NCBI RefSeq assembly: GCF_018130505.1
Contig: NZ_JAFCKH010000004.1
Span: forward strand, 186,001 to 250,000
Length of the DNA: 64,000 nt
Direction: 5' to 3'
Source of the DNA: Bradyrhizobium tropiciagri
GTDB taxonomy: Bacteria > Pseudomonadota > Alphaproteobacteria > Rhizobiales > Xanthobacteraceae
The position numbers were made by a program, and so were the translations under genes. Under the pieces are notes generated by a model, which had not been told where the DNA came from, did not search any database, and saw only the letters and a list, made by a program, of their open reading frames with translations. This document shows positions 50,341 through 61,817 of the stretch, piece by piece; position 1 is the stretch's first letter; every line of letters starts with the position of its first letter.

Positions 50341-51786
50341 ATGAAGCTGTCATGGAGGACGTTTGCGCCGCTGGCAGTCTGGCTCGTGATCTATCTGATC
50401 CCGGTGCCGGCGGGATTGAACGCCAATCAGTGGCACTATTTTGCGGTGTTCGCCGCGGTCATCTGCGGCCTGATCCTCGAATCGATGCCGGTCGGCGCGG
50501 TCGGCATCATCGGCCTCACCGTCGCCGGCATCAGTGGCTATGTCGAGCATGATCCGTCCAAGTCGCTGCGCTGGATGCTCGCCGGCTTTTCCGAGAGCAC
50601 GGTGTGGCTGATCGTCGGCGCCTTCGTGTTCTCGATCGGCTATCGCAAGAGCGGGCTCGGCCGCCGCCTCGCGCTGCTGCTGGTGAAGGCGCTCGGCCGC
50701 CGCACCATCGGGCTCGGCTATGCGGTGGCGTTCTCCGATCTCGTGCTGGCACCGGCGACGCCGTCGAACACCGCGCGCAGCGGCGGCACGGTCTATCCGA
50801 TCGTCAGCAACATTCCGCGCATCTATGGCTCCGAGCCCGGTCCGACCGCGGGCAAGATCGGCACCTTCGTGATGTGGACCGCGTTCGCGACGACGGCGGT
50901 GACCAGCTCGATGTTCCTGACCGCGCTGGCGCCGAACGCCGCCGCGCTCTCGATCGCCAAGCGGCTCGTCAATGTCGAGATCAGCTGGTCGCAATGGTTC
51001 ATCGGTTTCGCACCGCTCGGCATCCTGCTGCTGATCATGGTGCCGCTGCTCAGCTACGCCGTCTGCCGGCCCGAGATCAAGGAGAGCCCGGAGATCGTGG
51101 CCTGGAGCAAGGACGAACTCGCCAAGATGGGACCGCCGTCGCGTCACGAATGGATCATGGCGGGGCTGGTGCTGCTGGCGATGTTCTTCTGGATCTGCGG
51201 CTCCAATCCCAACATCAGCCTGCCGCTGCTCGGCTCCAACTTCATCAACGCCACCACTGTGGTGTTCGTGGTGATCTCGCTGATGCTCGTGACCGGCGTG
51301 ATCGCGTTCGAGGACATCGTCGCCGAGAAGAGCGCGTGGGAGGTGTTCTTCTACTTCACCTCGCTGCTGACGCTGTCGTCGGGCCTGAACGAGATCGGCT
51401 TCATCAAATGGGTGGCCGAAGGCTATGCGAAACCGCTCACCGGGACCTCGCCGCTGATCGGCATGATCCTGCTCGCGTCGTTCTTCTTCTGGATCCACTA
51501 TTTCTTCTCGAGCATCACCTCGCATACCGCCGCCGTGCTGCCGGTAGTGCTCGCGGTCGGCTCCAGCATTCCCGGCCTGCCGATCGATACGCTGATGCTG
51601 CTCTGCGTCTATTCGCTCGGGCTGATGGGCGTGATCTCGCCTTACGCCACGGGACCGGCGCCGATGTATTACGGCAGCGGCTACATCGGCAAAGGCGACT
51701 TCTGGAAATTCGGGCTGATCTTTGGCGTGATCTACTTTGCCGGTCTGTTGCTGATTGTGTTGCCCTGGTTACAGGTGGGCGGATAA
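50341..51786 (+). CDS. DASS (SLC13) family anion:sodium symporter
   Basis: This 481-residue protein has about 11 membrane segments. SIGYRKSGLGRRLALLLVKA, LAPATPSNTARSGGTVYPI and MWTAFATTAVTSSMFLTALA carry the SNT-type substrate/sodium motifs of DASS transporters, and FFSSITSHTAAVLPVVLAVG is the mirrored second motif. Dicarboxylate or sulfate uptake is likely. It precedes the efflux operon by 178 bases, in the same direction, but is probably separate. Confidence 0.92.
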   Translation: MKLSWRTFAPLAVWLVIYLIPVPAGLNANQWHYFAVFAAVICGLILESMPVGAVGIIGLTVAGISGYVEHDPSKSLRWMLAGFSESTVWLIVGAFVFSIGYRKSGLGRRLALLLVKALGRRTIGLGYAVAFSDLVLAPATPSNTARSGGTVYPIVSNIPRIYGSEPGPTAGKIGTFVMWTAFATTAVTSSMFLTALAPNAAALSIAKRLVNVEISWSQWFIGFAPLGILLLIMVPLLSYAVCRPEIKESPEIVAWSKDELAKMGPPSRHEWIMAGLVLLAMFFWICGSNPNISLPLLGSNFINATTVVFVVISLMLVTGVIAFEDIVAEKSAWEVFFYFTSLLTLSSGLNEIGFIKWVAEGYAKPLTGTSPLIGMILLASFFFWIHYFFSSITSHTAAVLPVVLAVGSSIPGLPIDTLMLLCVYSLGLMGVISPYATGPAPMYYGSGYIGKGDFWKFGLIFGVIYFAGLLLIVLPWLQVGG

Positions 51787-51964
51787 ACTCAACAACACTC
51801 CACCGTGAACCATTGATCGGTCGCGGCGCAGCCACCATCCTTTCCTATTGTTAACGCGCTTTGTCGAACGGAAGCGATCAAAATGCGCGTTCCAGTGTGG
51901 CGCGCGCGGAGACTTGGGATATACAGGGCCGCGCGAGCTCCTCCGTGTTCCTCGTGGGCAAGTT

Positions 51965-53272
51965 ATGGACCAGCAGGTAAGAGATCCGATCATCGCGCCT
52001 GAACAGAGCGGGCAAACGTCGCGCGGTCGAACCATCGTCACGACGTTGATCGTCCTGCTGCTGCTCGCCGGCGTGGTCTGGTGGACGCGGCAGCAAGGCG
52101 CGCCGCAGCTGGCCGGCGGCGGGCGCAACAGCGCACCGATGTCGATCGTGCCCGAGACCGTCGGCAAGGGCGACATCGGCGTTACGCTGAACGCGCTCGG
52201 CACCGTGACGTCGCTCGCGACGGTGACGATCAAGAGCCAGATCAGCGGCTATCTGCAGAAGATCGATTTCAAGGAAGGCGACGAGGTCAAGCAGGGCGAC
52301 CTCATCGCCCAGATCGATCCGCGTCCCTATGAGGCGACGCTGGCGCAGGCCAGGGGCCAACTCGCGCGCGACGAAGCCCAGCTGAAGGGCGCGCAGGTCG
52401 ACCTCGCCCGCTACGAGGGCCTCGCCAAGCAGAACGCGGTGCCGCACCAGACGCTGGACACCCAGATCGCGCTGGTCGCGCAGTATCAGGGCACGGTCGA
52501 GGCCGACCGCGGCACGGTGAAATCCGCCGAGGTGAATCTGGCCTATTGCCGCATCGTGTCGCCGATCAACGGCCGCGTCGGATTGCGCCAGGTGGATCTC
52601 GGCAATTACGTCACGCCGTCCGATTCCAACGGCATCGTCGTCATCACGCAGCTCGAGCCGATCAGCGTGCTGTTCACGCTGCCGGAGGACAATCTGCAGG
52701 CGGTGGCGAAACGGCTGCGGGAAGGCGCGGTGCTGCCGACCGCGGCGTATGACCGCAGCGGCATCAACAAGCTCGCCGAGGGATCGCTGCAGACCTTCGA
52801 CAGCCAGATCGATCCGACCACCGGCACGATCAAGCTGCGCGCGCAGTTCGAGAACGACAAGCGCACGCTCTATCCGAACCAGTTCGTCAACATCCGCCTG
52901 CTGCTCGACACCCACAAGGACGTCACGACGATGCCGACCGCGGGCGTGCAGCGCGGCGTGCCCGGCACATTCGTCTATCTCGTCAATGCCGACAGCACCG
53001 TCTCGGTGCGGCCGGTGAAGCTCGGCGTCACCGAAGGCGACCGCGTCGAGGTGATCTCGGGACTTGCGCCCGGCGACCGCATCGTGATCGACGGCGCCGA
53101 CAAGCTGCGCGAGGGCGCCAAGGTGGTGGTGCGCAATCCCGCCGATGCGGCCAATGCCGCCGGTGCGGCCAAGGACAAGGGAACCGGGAACGGGGCAGCC
53201 AAGGCGGAGAAGGGCGCTGATCGCGACAAGGCGGGCGCTCACCAAAAGCACGGGGACGGGCCGAAGCAATGA
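51965..53272 (+). CDS. mdtA: RND efflux periplasmic adaptor (MdtA-like)
   Basis: This 435-residue membrane-fusion protein has an N-terminal span ([19 protein letters not shown]), biotinyl/lipoyl half-motifs ([40 protein letters not shown]), a coiled-coil hairpin between them and a beta-barrel end. It links the inner-membrane pump to the outer-membrane channel. The last four bases overlap the next start (ATGA), so translation is coupled. A charged Ala/Lys-rich tail extends beyond the usual domain. Confidence 0.93.
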   Translation: MDQQVRDPIIAPEQSGQTSRGRTIVTTLIVLLLLAGVVWWTRQQGAPQLAGGGRNSAPMSIVPETVGKGDIGVTLNALGTVTSLATVTIKSQISGYLQKIDFKEGDEVKQGDLIAQIDPRPYEATLAQARGQLARDEAQLKGAQVDLARYEGLAKQNAVPHQTLDTQIALVAQYQGTVEADRGTVKSAEVNLAYCRIVSPINGRVGLRQVDLGNYVTPSDSNGIVVITQLEPISVLFTLPEDNLQAVAKRLREGAVLPTAAYDRSGINKLAEGSLQTFDSQIDPTTGTIKLRAQFENDKRTLYPNQFVNIRLLLDTHKDVTTMPTAGVQRGVPGTFVYLVNADSTVSVRPVKLGVTEGDRVEVISGLAPGDRIVIDGADKLREGAKVVVRNPADAANAAGAAKDKGTGNGAAKAEKGADRDKAGAHQKHGDGPKQ

Positions 53273-56200
53273 ACCCGTCGCGGCCATTCATCCTGCGGCC
53301 GGTGGCGACGACCCTGTTCATGATCGCCATCATGCTGTCGGGCATGCTGGCGTTCCGGTTCCTGCCCGTCGCGGCGCTGCCGGAGGTCGACTATCCGACC
53401 ATCCAGGTGCAGACCTTCTATCCCGGCGCGAGCCCGGACGTGATGACGTCGTCGGTGACGGCGCCGCTCGAGGTGCAGTTCGGCCAGATGCCGAACCTCA
53501 ACCAGATGAGCTCGGTGAGCTCGGCGGGCTCCTCGGTGATCACGCTGCAATTCGGCCTGTCGATCTCGCTCGACGTCGCCGAGCAGGAGGTGCAGGCCGC
53601 GATCAACGCCGCCGGCAATCTGCTGCCGTCCGACCTGCCGGCGCCGCCGATCTACGCCAAGGTCAATCCGGCCGACGCGCCGATCCTGACCCTCGGCCTG
53701 ACCTCGAAGACGATGCCGCTGACGCAGGTGCAGGATTTCGTCGACACGCGGCTGGCGCAGAAGATCTCGCAGCTGCCCGGCGTCGGCCTCGTCAGCATCA
53801 GCGGCGGCCAGCGGCCCGCGGTGCGCATCCAGGCCGATATCCGCAAGCTCGCCGCCTACGGCCTCAACATCGACGATCTCCGCACCACGCTCGGCAACGC
53901 CAACGTCAATACGCCGAAGGGCAATTTCGACGGCGCGATGCGCGCCTACACGATCAATGCCAACGACCAGATCCGCAACGCCAGCGACTACCGCTCGCTG
54001 ATCATCGCCTACAAGAACGGCTCGCCGGTCCGCCTCAGCGACGTCGGCACCGTCGTCGACGGCGCGCAGAACGACAAGCTCGGCGCCTGGATGAACGAGA
54101 CGCCGGCGATCATCCTCAACATCCAGCGCCAGCCCGGCGCCAACGTCATCTCAGTGGTGCAGGGCATCAAGGACCTGCTGCCGCAGCTGCAGGCGACGCT
54201 GCCGGCCGCGATCGACCTCAACATCCTGACCGACCGGACCGTGACGATCCGCGCCTCGGTGCGCGACGTCGAGTACGAGCTGACGCTCGCGGTGATCCTG
54301 GTCGTGCTTGTGATCTTCGTGTTCCTGCGCTCGACCCGCGCCACCCTGATCCCGAGCCTGTCGGTGCCGCTGTCGCTGGTCGGTACGCTCGGGGCGATGT
54401 ATTTGTTCGGCTTCAGCCTGAACAATCTGTCGCTGATGGCGCTGACCATCGCGACCGGGTTCGTGGTCGACGACGCCATCGTCGTGATCGAGAACATCTC
54501 GCGCTATATCGAGGAAGGCTACTCGCCGCTGGACGCGGCGCTGCGCGGCTCCGAGCAGATCGGCTTCACCATCATCTCGCTGACGGTGTCGCTGATCGCG
54601 GTGCTGATTCCGCTCTTGTTCATGGGCGACGTCGTCGGCCGCCTGTTCCGCGAATTCGCCATCACGCTGTCGGTCACCATCCTGATCTCGGCGGTGGTGT
54701 CGCTGACGCTGGTGCCGATGGCCTGCGCCAAGCTCTTGAAGCCGGAAGGCACGGCGCGCGAGAACGCGCTGCAGCGGCTGAGCCGGGAAGGCTTCGACCA
54801 GGTCATCGCGATCTACGGCCGCATGCTCAACTGGGTGCTCGATCGTCAGCCGCTGGTGCTGCTGATTGCGCTCGCGACCTTCGGCCTCACGGCGTGGCTC
54901 TATATCCTGATCCCCAAGGGCTTCTTTCCGGTGCAGGACACCGGCGTGATCCAGGCGATCTCGGAGGCGCCGCAGTCGGTGTCCTATGCCGCGATGGCCG
55001 AACGCCAGCAGCAGCTGGCGAGCGCGATCCTGAAAGACCCGGAGGTGCAGAGCCTGTCGTCCTTCATTGGCGTCGACGGCACCAACACGACGCTGAACAG
55101 CGGCCGCATCCTGATCAATTTGAAGCCGCACGAGCAGCGCAAGTCGGATATCGCGACCGTCATGGAGCGGATCAAGGCGAGCACCGGGCACCTCACCGGC
55201 ATCACGCTCTACATGCAGCCGGTCCAGGACCTGACCATCGAGGGCACGGTGAGCCGGACGCAGTACCAGTTCATCCTGCAGGACGCCGATCCGAACGAGC
55301 TTGCGGAGTGGACCCCGAAGCTGGTCGACAAATTGCGTGAATCGCATCTGCTCAGCGATGTCTCGAGCGACATCTCGGCGAAGGGGCTGTCGGTGTTCGT
55401 CGACATCGACCGCGACCAGGCCGCGCGGTTCGGCATCACGCCAGCGACGATCGACAACGCGCTGTACGACTCCTACGGCCAGCGTATCGTCTCGACTATC
55501 TTCACGAATTCGAACCAGTACCGCGTGATCCTGGAGGCCGATCCGTCGCTGCAGAAGTCGCTGGACTCGCTGTCCTCGATCTATCTGCCGTCATCGGTCG
55601 GCACGACGCCGGTGCCGCTCTCGGTGATGGCGAAGATGCGGATCGAGACCGCGCCGCTGCAGGTCTCGCATCTCGGCCAGTTTCCGTCGGCCACCGTCTC
55701 GTTCAACCTGGCGCCGGGCGCCTCGCTCGGCGAAGCCGTGACCGCGATCAAGCAGGCCCAGCTCGACATCAATCAGCCGCTCGGCATCATCACCAGTTTC
55801 CAGGGCGCGGCGCTGGCGTTCCAGTCCTCGCTCACAAACCAGCTGTTCCTGATCCTCGCCGCGATCATCACGGTCTATATCGTGCTCGGCGTGCTCTACG
55901 AGAGCTTCATCCATCCCCTGACCATTCTCTCGACGCTGCCGTCGGCCGGCATCGGCGCGCTGCTGGCGCTGATGCTGGCGAAGCAGGATCTTACCATCGT
56001 CGCGATCATCGGCATCATCCTCTTGATCGGCATCGTCAAGAAGAACGCGATCATGATGATCGACTTCGCGCTCGATGCCGAACGCAATGAGGGCAAGCCG
56101 CCGCGCGAGGCGATCTACCAGGCCTGCCTGCTGCGCTTCCGCCCGATCATCATGACGACGATGGCCGCCGTGCTCGGCGCGCTGCCGCTGATGCTCGGCA

Positions 56201-56376
56201 CCGGCGCCGGCTCCGAGCTGCGGCATCCGCTAGGCATCTCCATCGTCGGCGGCCTCTTGGTGAGCCAGTTGCTGACGCTGTTCACGACCCCGGTGATCTA
56301 TCTCTGGTTCGATCGTCTCGCGGTACGCTTTGCCGGGCGAGGGGGCGAGGTCGGCGAGACGAGCGGGTCGCGCTGA
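53269..56376 (+). CDS. mdtB: RND multidrug efflux permease (MdtB-like)
   Basis: This 1035-residue HAE-family pump begins [20 protein letters not shown] and has 12 spans with two large periplasmic loops. [40 protein letters not shown], the TM4 proton-relay block [19 protein letters not shown]-like ([16 protein letters not shown]) and [12 protein letters not shown] are visible. It probably works as a heteromultimer with the next gene, as MdtB with MdtC. The substrate is unknown. Confidence 0.94.
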   Translation: MNPSRPFILRPVATTLFMIAIMLSGMLAFRFLPVAALPEVDYPTIQVQTFYPGASPDVMTSSVTAPLEVQFGQMPNLNQMSSVSSAGSSVITLQFGLSISLDVAEQEVQAAINAAGNLLPSDLPAPPIYAKVNPADAPILTLGLTSKTMPLTQVQDFVDTRLAQKISQLPGVGLVSISGGQRPAVRIQADIRKLAAYGLNIDDLRTTLGNANVNTPKGNFDGAMRAYTINANDQIRNASDYRSLIIAYKNGSPVRLSDVGTVVDGAQNDKLGAWMNETPAIILNIQRQPGANVISVVQGIKDLLPQLQATLPAAIDLNILTDRTVTIRASVRDVEYELTLAVILVVLVIFVFLRSTRATLIPSLSVPLSLVGTLGAMYLFGFSLNNLSLMALTIATGFVVDDAIVVIENISRYIEEGYSPLDAALRGSEQIGFTIISLTVSLIAVLIPLLFMGDVVGRLFREFAITLSVTILISAVVSLTLVPMACAKLLKPEGTARENALQRLSREGFDQVIAIYGRMLNWVLDRQPLVLLIALATFGLTAWLYILIPKGFFPVQDTGVIQAISEAPQSVSYAAMAERQQQLASAILKDPEVQSLSSFIGVDGTNTTLNSGRILINLKPHEQRKSDIATVMERIKASTGHLTGITLYMQPVQDLTIEGTVSRTQYQFILQDADPNELAEWTPKLVDKLRESHLLSDVSSDISAKGLSVFVDIDRDQAARFGITPATIDNALYDSYGQRIVSTIFTNSNQYRVILEADPSLQKSLDSLSSIYLPSSVGTTPVPLSVMAKMRIETAPLQVSHLGQFPSATVSFNLAPGASLGEAVTAIKQAQLDINQPLGIITSFQGAALAFQSSLTNQLFLILAAIITVYIVLGVLYESFIHPLTILSTLPSAGIGALLALMLAKQDLTIVAIIGIILLIGIVKKNAIMMIDFALDAERNEGKPPREAIYQACLLRFRPIIMTTMAAVLGALPLMLGTGAGSELRHPLGISIVGGLLVSQLLTLFTTPVIYLWFDRLAVRFAGRGGEVGETSGSR

Positions 56377-56379
56377 GCC

Positions 56380-59300
56380 ATGGAGCCGTCGACGCCCTTC
56401 ATCCGCCGGCCGGTCGCCACCACGCTGTTGACGCTGGGGCTTGCCGCGGCCGGCGTCGTGGCGTTCTTCAAGCTGCCGGTGTCGCCGCTGCCGCAGGTGG
56501 ATTTCCCGACCATATCGGTGCAGGCGACGCTGCCCGGCGCCAGCCCGCAGGATGTCGCGACCACGGTGGCAAGCCCGCTGGAGCGGCATCTCGGCCAGAT
56601 CGCCGACGTCACCGAGATGACGTCGTCGAGCTCGGTCGGCCAGACCCGCATCACGCTGCAGTTCGGGCTGAACCGCGACATCAACGGCGCGGCGCGTGAC
56701 GTGCAGGCCGCGATCAACGCGGCGCGGGCCGACCTGCCGACCAGCCTGCGCAGCAATCCGACCTACCGCAAGGTCAACCCGGCCGATGCGCCGATCCTGA
56801 TCCTGACCCTGACGTCGGACACGCTGACGCGGGGCGATCTGTATGATGCGGCTTCCACGGTGCTGGCGCAGAAGCTGTCGCAGGTCGATGGCATCGGCGA
56901 GGTTGTGGTCGGCGGCAGCTCGCTGCCGGCGGTGCGCGTCGATCTCACCCCGCAGGCGCTCTACAAATACGGCATCGGCCTCGAAGACGTCCGCGCCGCG
57001 CTGTCGAACGCCAATGCCCATAGCCCGAAGGGCGGCATCGACGTCGGCGAACAGCGCTACCAGATCTACGCCAACGACCAGGCCAACAAGGCCGCCGACT
57101 ACAAATCGCTGGTCGTGGCCTACCGTAACGGCGCGCCAGTCCACCTCTCCGACGTCGGCGAGGTGACGGATTCGGTCGAGAACCTGCGCAATGCCGGGCT
57201 CGCCAACGGCAAGCCGGCGGTGCTGATCATCCTCTACCGGCAACCGAACGCGAACATCATCTCGACCGTGGATCTGGTGAAGGGGCTGCTGCCGCAGCTC
57301 CGCGCCTCGGTGTCGCCGGCGATCGACATCGGGCTCGCGGTCGACCGCTCGATCACCATCCGCACCTCGCTGCGCGACGTGGAACGGACCCTCGTCCTCG
57401 CAGTGCTGCTGGTGATCATCGTGGTGTTCGCGTTCCTGCGGAACCTTCGCGCCACGTTCATTCCGGTGGTCGCGGTCTCGGTGTCGCTGGTGGCGACCTT
57501 CGGGGCGATGTACCTGATGGGCTACAGCCTCGACAATCTGTCGCTGATGGCGCTGACGGTCGCGACCGGGTTCGTGGTCGACGACGCCATCGTGGTGCTG
57601 GAGAACGTCACCCGCTACATCGAGGAGGGGCTGAGCCCGCTGCAGGCCGCGCTCAAGGGCGCCAACGAGGTCGGCTTCACCGTGCTGTCGATGAGCGTCT
57701 CCCTGATCGCGGTGTTCATCCCGATCCTGCTGATGGCCGGCATCGTCGGCCGGCTGTTCCGCGAATTCGCGATGACGATCTCGATCTCGATCCTGATCTC
57801 GCTCGCGGTGTCGCTGGCCACGACCCCGATGATGTGCGCCGTGCTGCTCAAGGGCGAGACCGGGCAGGGCCACGGCCGGCTCTATTGGGCGAGCGAGCAC
57901 TTCTTCGAGGCGATGCTGAATTTCTACCGTAGGACGCTGACCGCGGCGTTGCAGCACCCGGTCTCGGTGATGGTGATCCTCGCCGCCGTGTTCGGCCTCA
58001 ACTTCTATCTCTACAGCGTGATCCCGAAGGGCTTCTTCCCGCAGCAGGACACCGGGCGGCTGGTCGGCTCGATCCAGGCCGATCAGAGCGTCTCGTTCCA
58101 GCTGATGCAGCAGAAGCTCGCGCAGTTCGTCGGCATCATCAAACGCGATCCGGCGGTGGAGACGGCGGTTGGATTCACCGGCGGTGGGCAGACCAATTCC
58201 GGCTTCGTGTTCGTCTCGCTGCGGCCGCTCGACCAGCGCAAGATCAGCGCCGACCGGGTGATCGCCCGGCTACGGCGGGAGATGGCCGTGGTGCCCGGCG
58301 CCAGCCTGTTCCTGCAGGCGGTGCAGGACATCCGGGTCGGCGGCCGGCAGTCCAACGCTCAATATCAATACACCTTGCAGGGCTCGACGCTGGAGGAGCT
58401 CAACGAGTGGACGCCGAAGATCGCGGCTGCCCTGCAGCGTGATCCCAACCTCTCCGACGTCAACAGCGATCAGCAGAACAAGGGTCTGGAATCCGATCTC
58501 GTGATCGACCGCGATGCCGCGGCCCAGCTCGGCATCACCGTCAGCCAGATCGACAACACGCTCTATGATGCGTTCGGCCAGCGCCAGGTCTCGACGATCT
58601 ATGTCGCGCGCAACCAGTACCACGTCATCATGGAGGTCGCGCCGCGCTACTGGCAGAATCCGGAGACGCTGAAGGACGTCTATATCAGCACCTCAGGCGC
58701 TTCGGTCGGCGGCTCGCAGTCGAGCAATGCGGTGGCGGGCACGGTGGTGGCGCCGGGCACCTCCAGCGCGGCCAGTTCGGCCAATGTCGAGGCGGCGCGC
58801 AACCAGGCCACCAACTCGATCGGCGCGACCGGCAAGGGCGTCGCCTCGACCGGATCGGCGGTCAGCACATCGAGCGAGACCATGATCCCGCTGTCGACGG
58901 TGGCGAGTTTCAAGCAGGGCGCGACCCCGCTCGGGGTCAATCACCAGGGGCTGCTGGTCGCCAGCACCATCTCGTTCAACTTGCCGCCGAACGTCTCGCT
59001 GAGCACCGCAGTGGCCGGCATCGAGGCCACCATGAACCGGATCGGCGTTCCTGCCACCATCCGCGGCACCTTCCAGGGCACCGCCAGGGCGTTCCAGGAT
59101 TCGCTCAGCAACCAGCCGTTCCTGATCCTGGCGGCGGTGGTGACGATCTACATCGTGCTCGGCGTGCTCTATGAGAGCTTCGTGCATCCGCTGACGATCT
59201 TGTCCACACTGCCCTCGGCGGGTGTGGGCGCCTTGCTGGCGCTGATGGCATTCAAGACCGAGTTCAGTATCATGGCGCTGATCGGCGTCATCCTGCTGAT

Positions 59301-59667
59301 CGGCATCGTGAAGAAGAATGCGATCATGATGATCGACTTTGCGCTCGAGGCGGAACGCAGGCGCGGGCTGGAGCCGCTCGAGGCGATCAGGGAGGCGTGC
59401 CTGCTGCGCTTCCGCCCGATCATGATGACGACGATGGCCGCGCTGCTCGGCGCCGTGCCGCTCGCGATCGGCATGGGCGACGGCGGCGAGTTGCGCCAGC
59501 CGCTCGGCATCGCCATTGTCGGCGGCCTGATCCTGAGCCAGGTGCTGACGCTCTATACGACGCCGGTCATCTATCTCTATCTCGACCGGTTCCGCCTGTG
59601 GGCCCAGCGCGCGCGTCGCGGTGGCGCCGTGCGGGCGGCGGGGTCTCCACTTCAACCGGGCGGGTAA
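56380..59667 (+). CDS. mdtC: RND multidrug efflux permease (MdtC-like) with insertion
   Basis: This 1095-residue paralogue of the previous gene has the same start pattern ([19 protein letters not shown]), the TM4 motif [16 protein letters not shown], and [20 protein letters not shown] in TM10-11. It differs by a Ser/Ala/Gly-rich insertion at about residues 770-833 in the second periplasmic domain, where MdtB has only a few residues. It starts three bases after the mdtB-like stop. Confidence 0.94.
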   Translation: MEPSTPFIRRPVATTLLTLGLAAAGVVAFFKLPVSPLPQVDFPTISVQATLPGASPQDVATTVASPLERHLGQIADVTEMTSSSSVGQTRITLQFGLNRDINGAARDVQAAINAARADLPTSLRSNPTYRKVNPADAPILILTLTSDTLTRGDLYDAASTVLAQKLSQVDGIGEVVVGGSSLPAVRVDLTPQALYKYGIGLEDVRAALSNANAHSPKGGIDVGEQRYQIYANDQANKAADYKSLVVAYRNGAPVHLSDVGEVTDSVENLRNAGLANGKPAVLIILYRQPNANIISTVDLVKGLLPQLRASVSPAIDIGLAVDRSITIRTSLRDVERTLVLAVLLVIIVVFAFLRNLRATFIPVVAVSVSLVATFGAMYLMGYSLDNLSLMALTVATGFVVDDAIVVLENVTRYIEEGLSPLQAALKGANEVGFTVLSMSVSLIAVFIPILLMAGIVGRLFREFAMTISISILISLAVSLATTPMMCAVLLKGETGQGHGRLYWASEHFFEAMLNFYRRTLTAALQHPVSVMVILAAVFGLNFYLYSVIPKGFFPQQDTGRLVGSIQADQSVSFQLMQQKLAQFVGIIKRDPAVETAVGFTGGGQTNSGFVFVSLRPLDQRKISADRVIARLRREMAVVPGASLFLQAVQDIRVGGRQSNAQYQYTLQGSTLEELNEWTPKIAAALQRDPNLSDVNSDQQNKGLESDLVIDRDAAAQLGITVSQIDNTLYDAFGQRQVSTIYVARNQYHVIMEVAPRYWQNPETLKDVYISTSGASVGGSQSSNAVAGTVVAPGTSSAASSANVEAARNQATNSIGATGKGVASTGSAVSTSSETMIPLSTVASFKQGATPLGVNHQGLLVASTISFNLPPNVSLSTAVAGIEATMNRIGVPATIRGTFQGTARAFQDSLSNQPFLILAAVVTIYIVLGVLYESFVHPLTILSTLPSAGVGALLALMAFKTEFSIMALIGVILLIGIVKKNAIMMIDFALEAERRRGLEPLEAIREACLLRFRPIMMTTMAALLGAVPLAIGMGDGGELRQPLGIAIVGGLILSQVLTLYTTPVIYLYLDRFRLWAQRARRGGAVRAAGSPLQPGG

Positions 59668-61143
59668 ATGCCAGTTGCAGCGTTGCGAAGAGTTCGAGTG
59701 TTGCGGAAGCCGCTGACGGCCGCGCTCAGTCTGGGCCGGCGGCCGACGCTCGTGATGCTCGTCGGCCTCGGCCTGTCCGGCTGCATCCCCGGCGCGGAGC
59801 GCCCCGAGCTCAATCTCGAAGTGCCGGCGAGCTATCGGACCGCTGGGAAGGGTGACGCCGACGCGGCGGTTCCGGCGCTCGCCTGGTGGCGCGGCTTCCG
59901 CTCCGCGGAGCTGACCGGGCTGATGGAATCCGCGCAGCTCTACAATCTCGACATCGCGGTCGCGATCGCCCAGATCGCGCAGGCCGACGCCAATGTCGGC
60001 ATCTCCGGCGCCGCGCTGCTGCCGTCGCTCTCAGGGGCGGCGAATGCCGAGCGCCAGGGCGCGGGGGCGGCGAGCGGCACGAGCGTCGGCGGGACGTTCT
60101 CGCAGTTCAACGTGGGACTGACCGCGAGCTACATCCTGGATTTCTGGGGCAAGAACCGCGCGACGCTGGCGGCGTCCGAGGAGAGCGCCACCGCCGCCCG
60201 CTACAATCGCGAGGTTGTCGCGCTGAGCACGATGGCGACCGTCGCCAACACCTATTTCCAGGTGCTGGCGGCGCAGGACCAGATCAAGGTCACGCGCCGC
60301 AATCTGGCGGCGGCCGAACGCATCCTCGCGCTGATCAAATCGCAATTCGCCGGCGGCACCGCCTCGCAGCTCGACCTGTCGCAGCAGGAGGCGCTGGTGG
60401 CGACCCAGCGCGCGGCGATCCCGCCGCTGGAGGTGACGGTGGCGCAGAACATCGCGGCGCTCGCGCTGCTGGTGGCGCGCGCACCGGCCAATTTCACCGT
60501 GCGCGGTGGCAGCACGACGCAGATCGCGGTGCCGCGCGTCACGCCGGGTCTGCCGTCGGAATTGCTCTACCAGCGGCCCGACATCCGCCAGGCCGAGGCG
60601 CAGCTGACGTCGTCCAATTTCAGCGTCGACGCGGCGCGCGCGGCGTTCTTCCCGCAGATCCAGCTCACAGCGACCAACGGCTCGCAGAGCGCGGCGCTGG
60701 CTTCGCTGTTCGGTCCGGGCGCCTGGTACTACACGCTGTCGGCCGGGCTGACGCAGCCGCTGTTCGACGGCTTCCAGCTGGAGAGCCAGCTCAAGCTCGC
60801 CAAGGGCCAGCAGCTGCAATTCCTGCAAACCTATCGCAAGTCGGTGCTGTCGGCCTTCGCCGACGTCGAGAAGGCGCTGATCGCGCTGCAGAAGTTCACG
60901 CTGCAGGAGCGCCTGCAGTCCGATGTGGTGGCAAGCTCGCGCAAGGCGTTCGAGGTCGCGGAGACGCAGTTGCGCGGCGGCACCGTCAATCTCATCACGG
61001 TGCTGCAGGCCCAGCAGACGCTGTTCACCGCCGAGAACAACCTGGTCACGGTGCGGCTCAATAAGCTGCTGGCGGCGAGCAGCCTGTTCCAGGCGCTCGG
61101 CGGTGGCTGGACTCCCGCCGGCACATTGGCTGCGCTGCAATGA
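59668..61143 (+). CDS. outer-membrane efflux lipoprotein (OprM/NodT type)
   Basis: This 491-residue protein has a leader with lipobox LSGC (Cys39). TolC-like repeats follow: DADAAVPALAWWRGFRSAEL, LYNLDIAVAIAQIAQADANV, PSLSGAANAERQGAG and QFAGGTASQLDLSQQEALVA, with LPSELLYQRPDIRQAEAQL in the second repeat. It makes the trimeric outer-membrane duct for the pump. The start directly follows the permease stop, with zero gap. Confidence 0.94.
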   Translation: MPVAALRRVRVLRKPLTAALSLGRRPTLVMLVGLGLSGCIPGAERPELNLEVPASYRTAGKGDADAAVPALAWWRGFRSAELTGLMESAQLYNLDIAVAIAQIAQADANVGISGAALLPSLSGAANAERQGAGAASGTSVGGTFSQFNVGLTASYILDFWGKNRATLAASEESATAARYNREVVALSTMATVANTYFQVLAAQDQIKVTRRNLAAAERILALIKSQFAGGTASQLDLSQQEALVATQRAAIPPLEVTVAQNIAALALLVARAPANFTVRGGSTTQIAVPRVTPGLPSELLYQRPDIRQAEAQLTSSNFSVDAARAAFFPQIQLTATNGSQSAALASLFGPGAWYYTLSAGLTQPLFDGFQLESQLKLAKGQQLQFLQTYRKSVLSAFADVEKALIALQKFTLQERLQSDVVASSRKAFEVAETQLRGGTVNLITVLQAQQTLFTAENNLVTVRLNKLLAASSLFQALGGGWTPAGTLAALQ

Positions 61144-61151
61144 GGTGGGTG

Positions 61152-61454
61152 ATGCAACGTCTCCTGACGGTCAGCCTCGTCGTCATCGCGCTTGGTGCAT
61201 CGTTCGGTGCCGCGCGCGCCCAGCAGCGGCCCAACAGCGTGCCGCTGGCCTTCGGCATGACGGCCGATCAGGCCAGCCAGTCGCTCGGCGTCCCCCTGAA
61301 TTACGTGCGCGGCACGCGCGGCAATGAATTGCTGGTCGCGCTGCCCAATGTCAGGGGCAGCATCCTGTCGAGGCGCAGCGATGCGCTCTATCTGCAATTC
61401 GGCAAGGGACGCCTGATCGCCTGGAAGGGCGATTGGGGCACCTTGCCGCCATGA
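61152..61454 (+). CDS. small secreted protein at the end of the efflux operon, unknown
   Basis: This 100-residue protein has a signal peptide (MQRLLTVSLVVIALGASFGA, cut after ARA). The mature part, SVPLAFGMTADQASQSLGVP and LNYVRGTRGNELLVALP, resembles a SmpA/BamE-like small periplasmic fold, though weakly. GAGG precedes ATG at 61152; an in-frame ATG at 61140 overlaps the previous stop. It is probably co-transcribed with the efflux genes. Confidence 0.72.
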   Translation: MQRLLTVSLVVIALGASFGAARAQQRPNSVPLAFGMTADQASQSLGVPLNYVRGTRGNELLVALPNVRGSILSRRSDALYLQFGKGRLIAWKGDWGTLPP

Positions 61455-61464
61455 GGACCGCGAC

Positions 61465-61791
61465 ATGAAGCCAATCGGAGCCATGATTGCCTGCGCCGCC
61501 ATCGCGCTCTCCGCCGGCGCGGCATCGGCCCAGGAGCGTCCGCTGCGCTTTGGCAGCACCGGCGGCTGGGCTTTCGACGGCAGGGACGACGCCCGCGATT
61601 TCCGCACCAATGGTTATTTCCCCGGCAATTTTGCCGCCGATCCGCTTAGCGCAGGATTTGGTGCGGCAGGACCGTTCGGCTGGACGCCGCAGCATTCGGC
61701 GCGGCCTTATCCGTCGCAGGTGGTGTTCGGCGCGCCGTGCCGGGATTGCGGCCCGCATCGCAAACAGCGCCGCCACCATAAGCACGATTGA
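61465..61791 (+). CDS. small secreted protein, unknown
   Basis: This 108-residue protein has a signal peptide (MKPIGAMIACAAIALSAGAA, cut after SAQ). The mature part is Gly/Phe/Pro-rich (RPLRFGSTGGWAFDGRDD) and ends in a CxxC (APCRDCGPH) with a His/Lys/Arg tail (RKQRRHHKHD) that may bind metal. I know of no family. It follows the previous small gene by ten bases and is likely in the same transcript. Confidence 0.65.
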   Translation: MKPIGAMIACAAIALSAGAASAQERPLRFGSTGGWAFDGRDDARDFRTNGYFPGNFAADPLSAGFGAAGPFGWTPQHSARPYPSQVVFGAPCRDCGPHRKQRRHHKHD

Positions 61792-61817
61792 GAAAGCTGT
61801 CGGAAGAGAGTCCGCCG

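Noticed and set aside
50350-51525. A 391-codon minus-strand frame over the DASS transporter gene
   Set aside because: Antisense shadow of a well-supported transporter, with no motif of its own.
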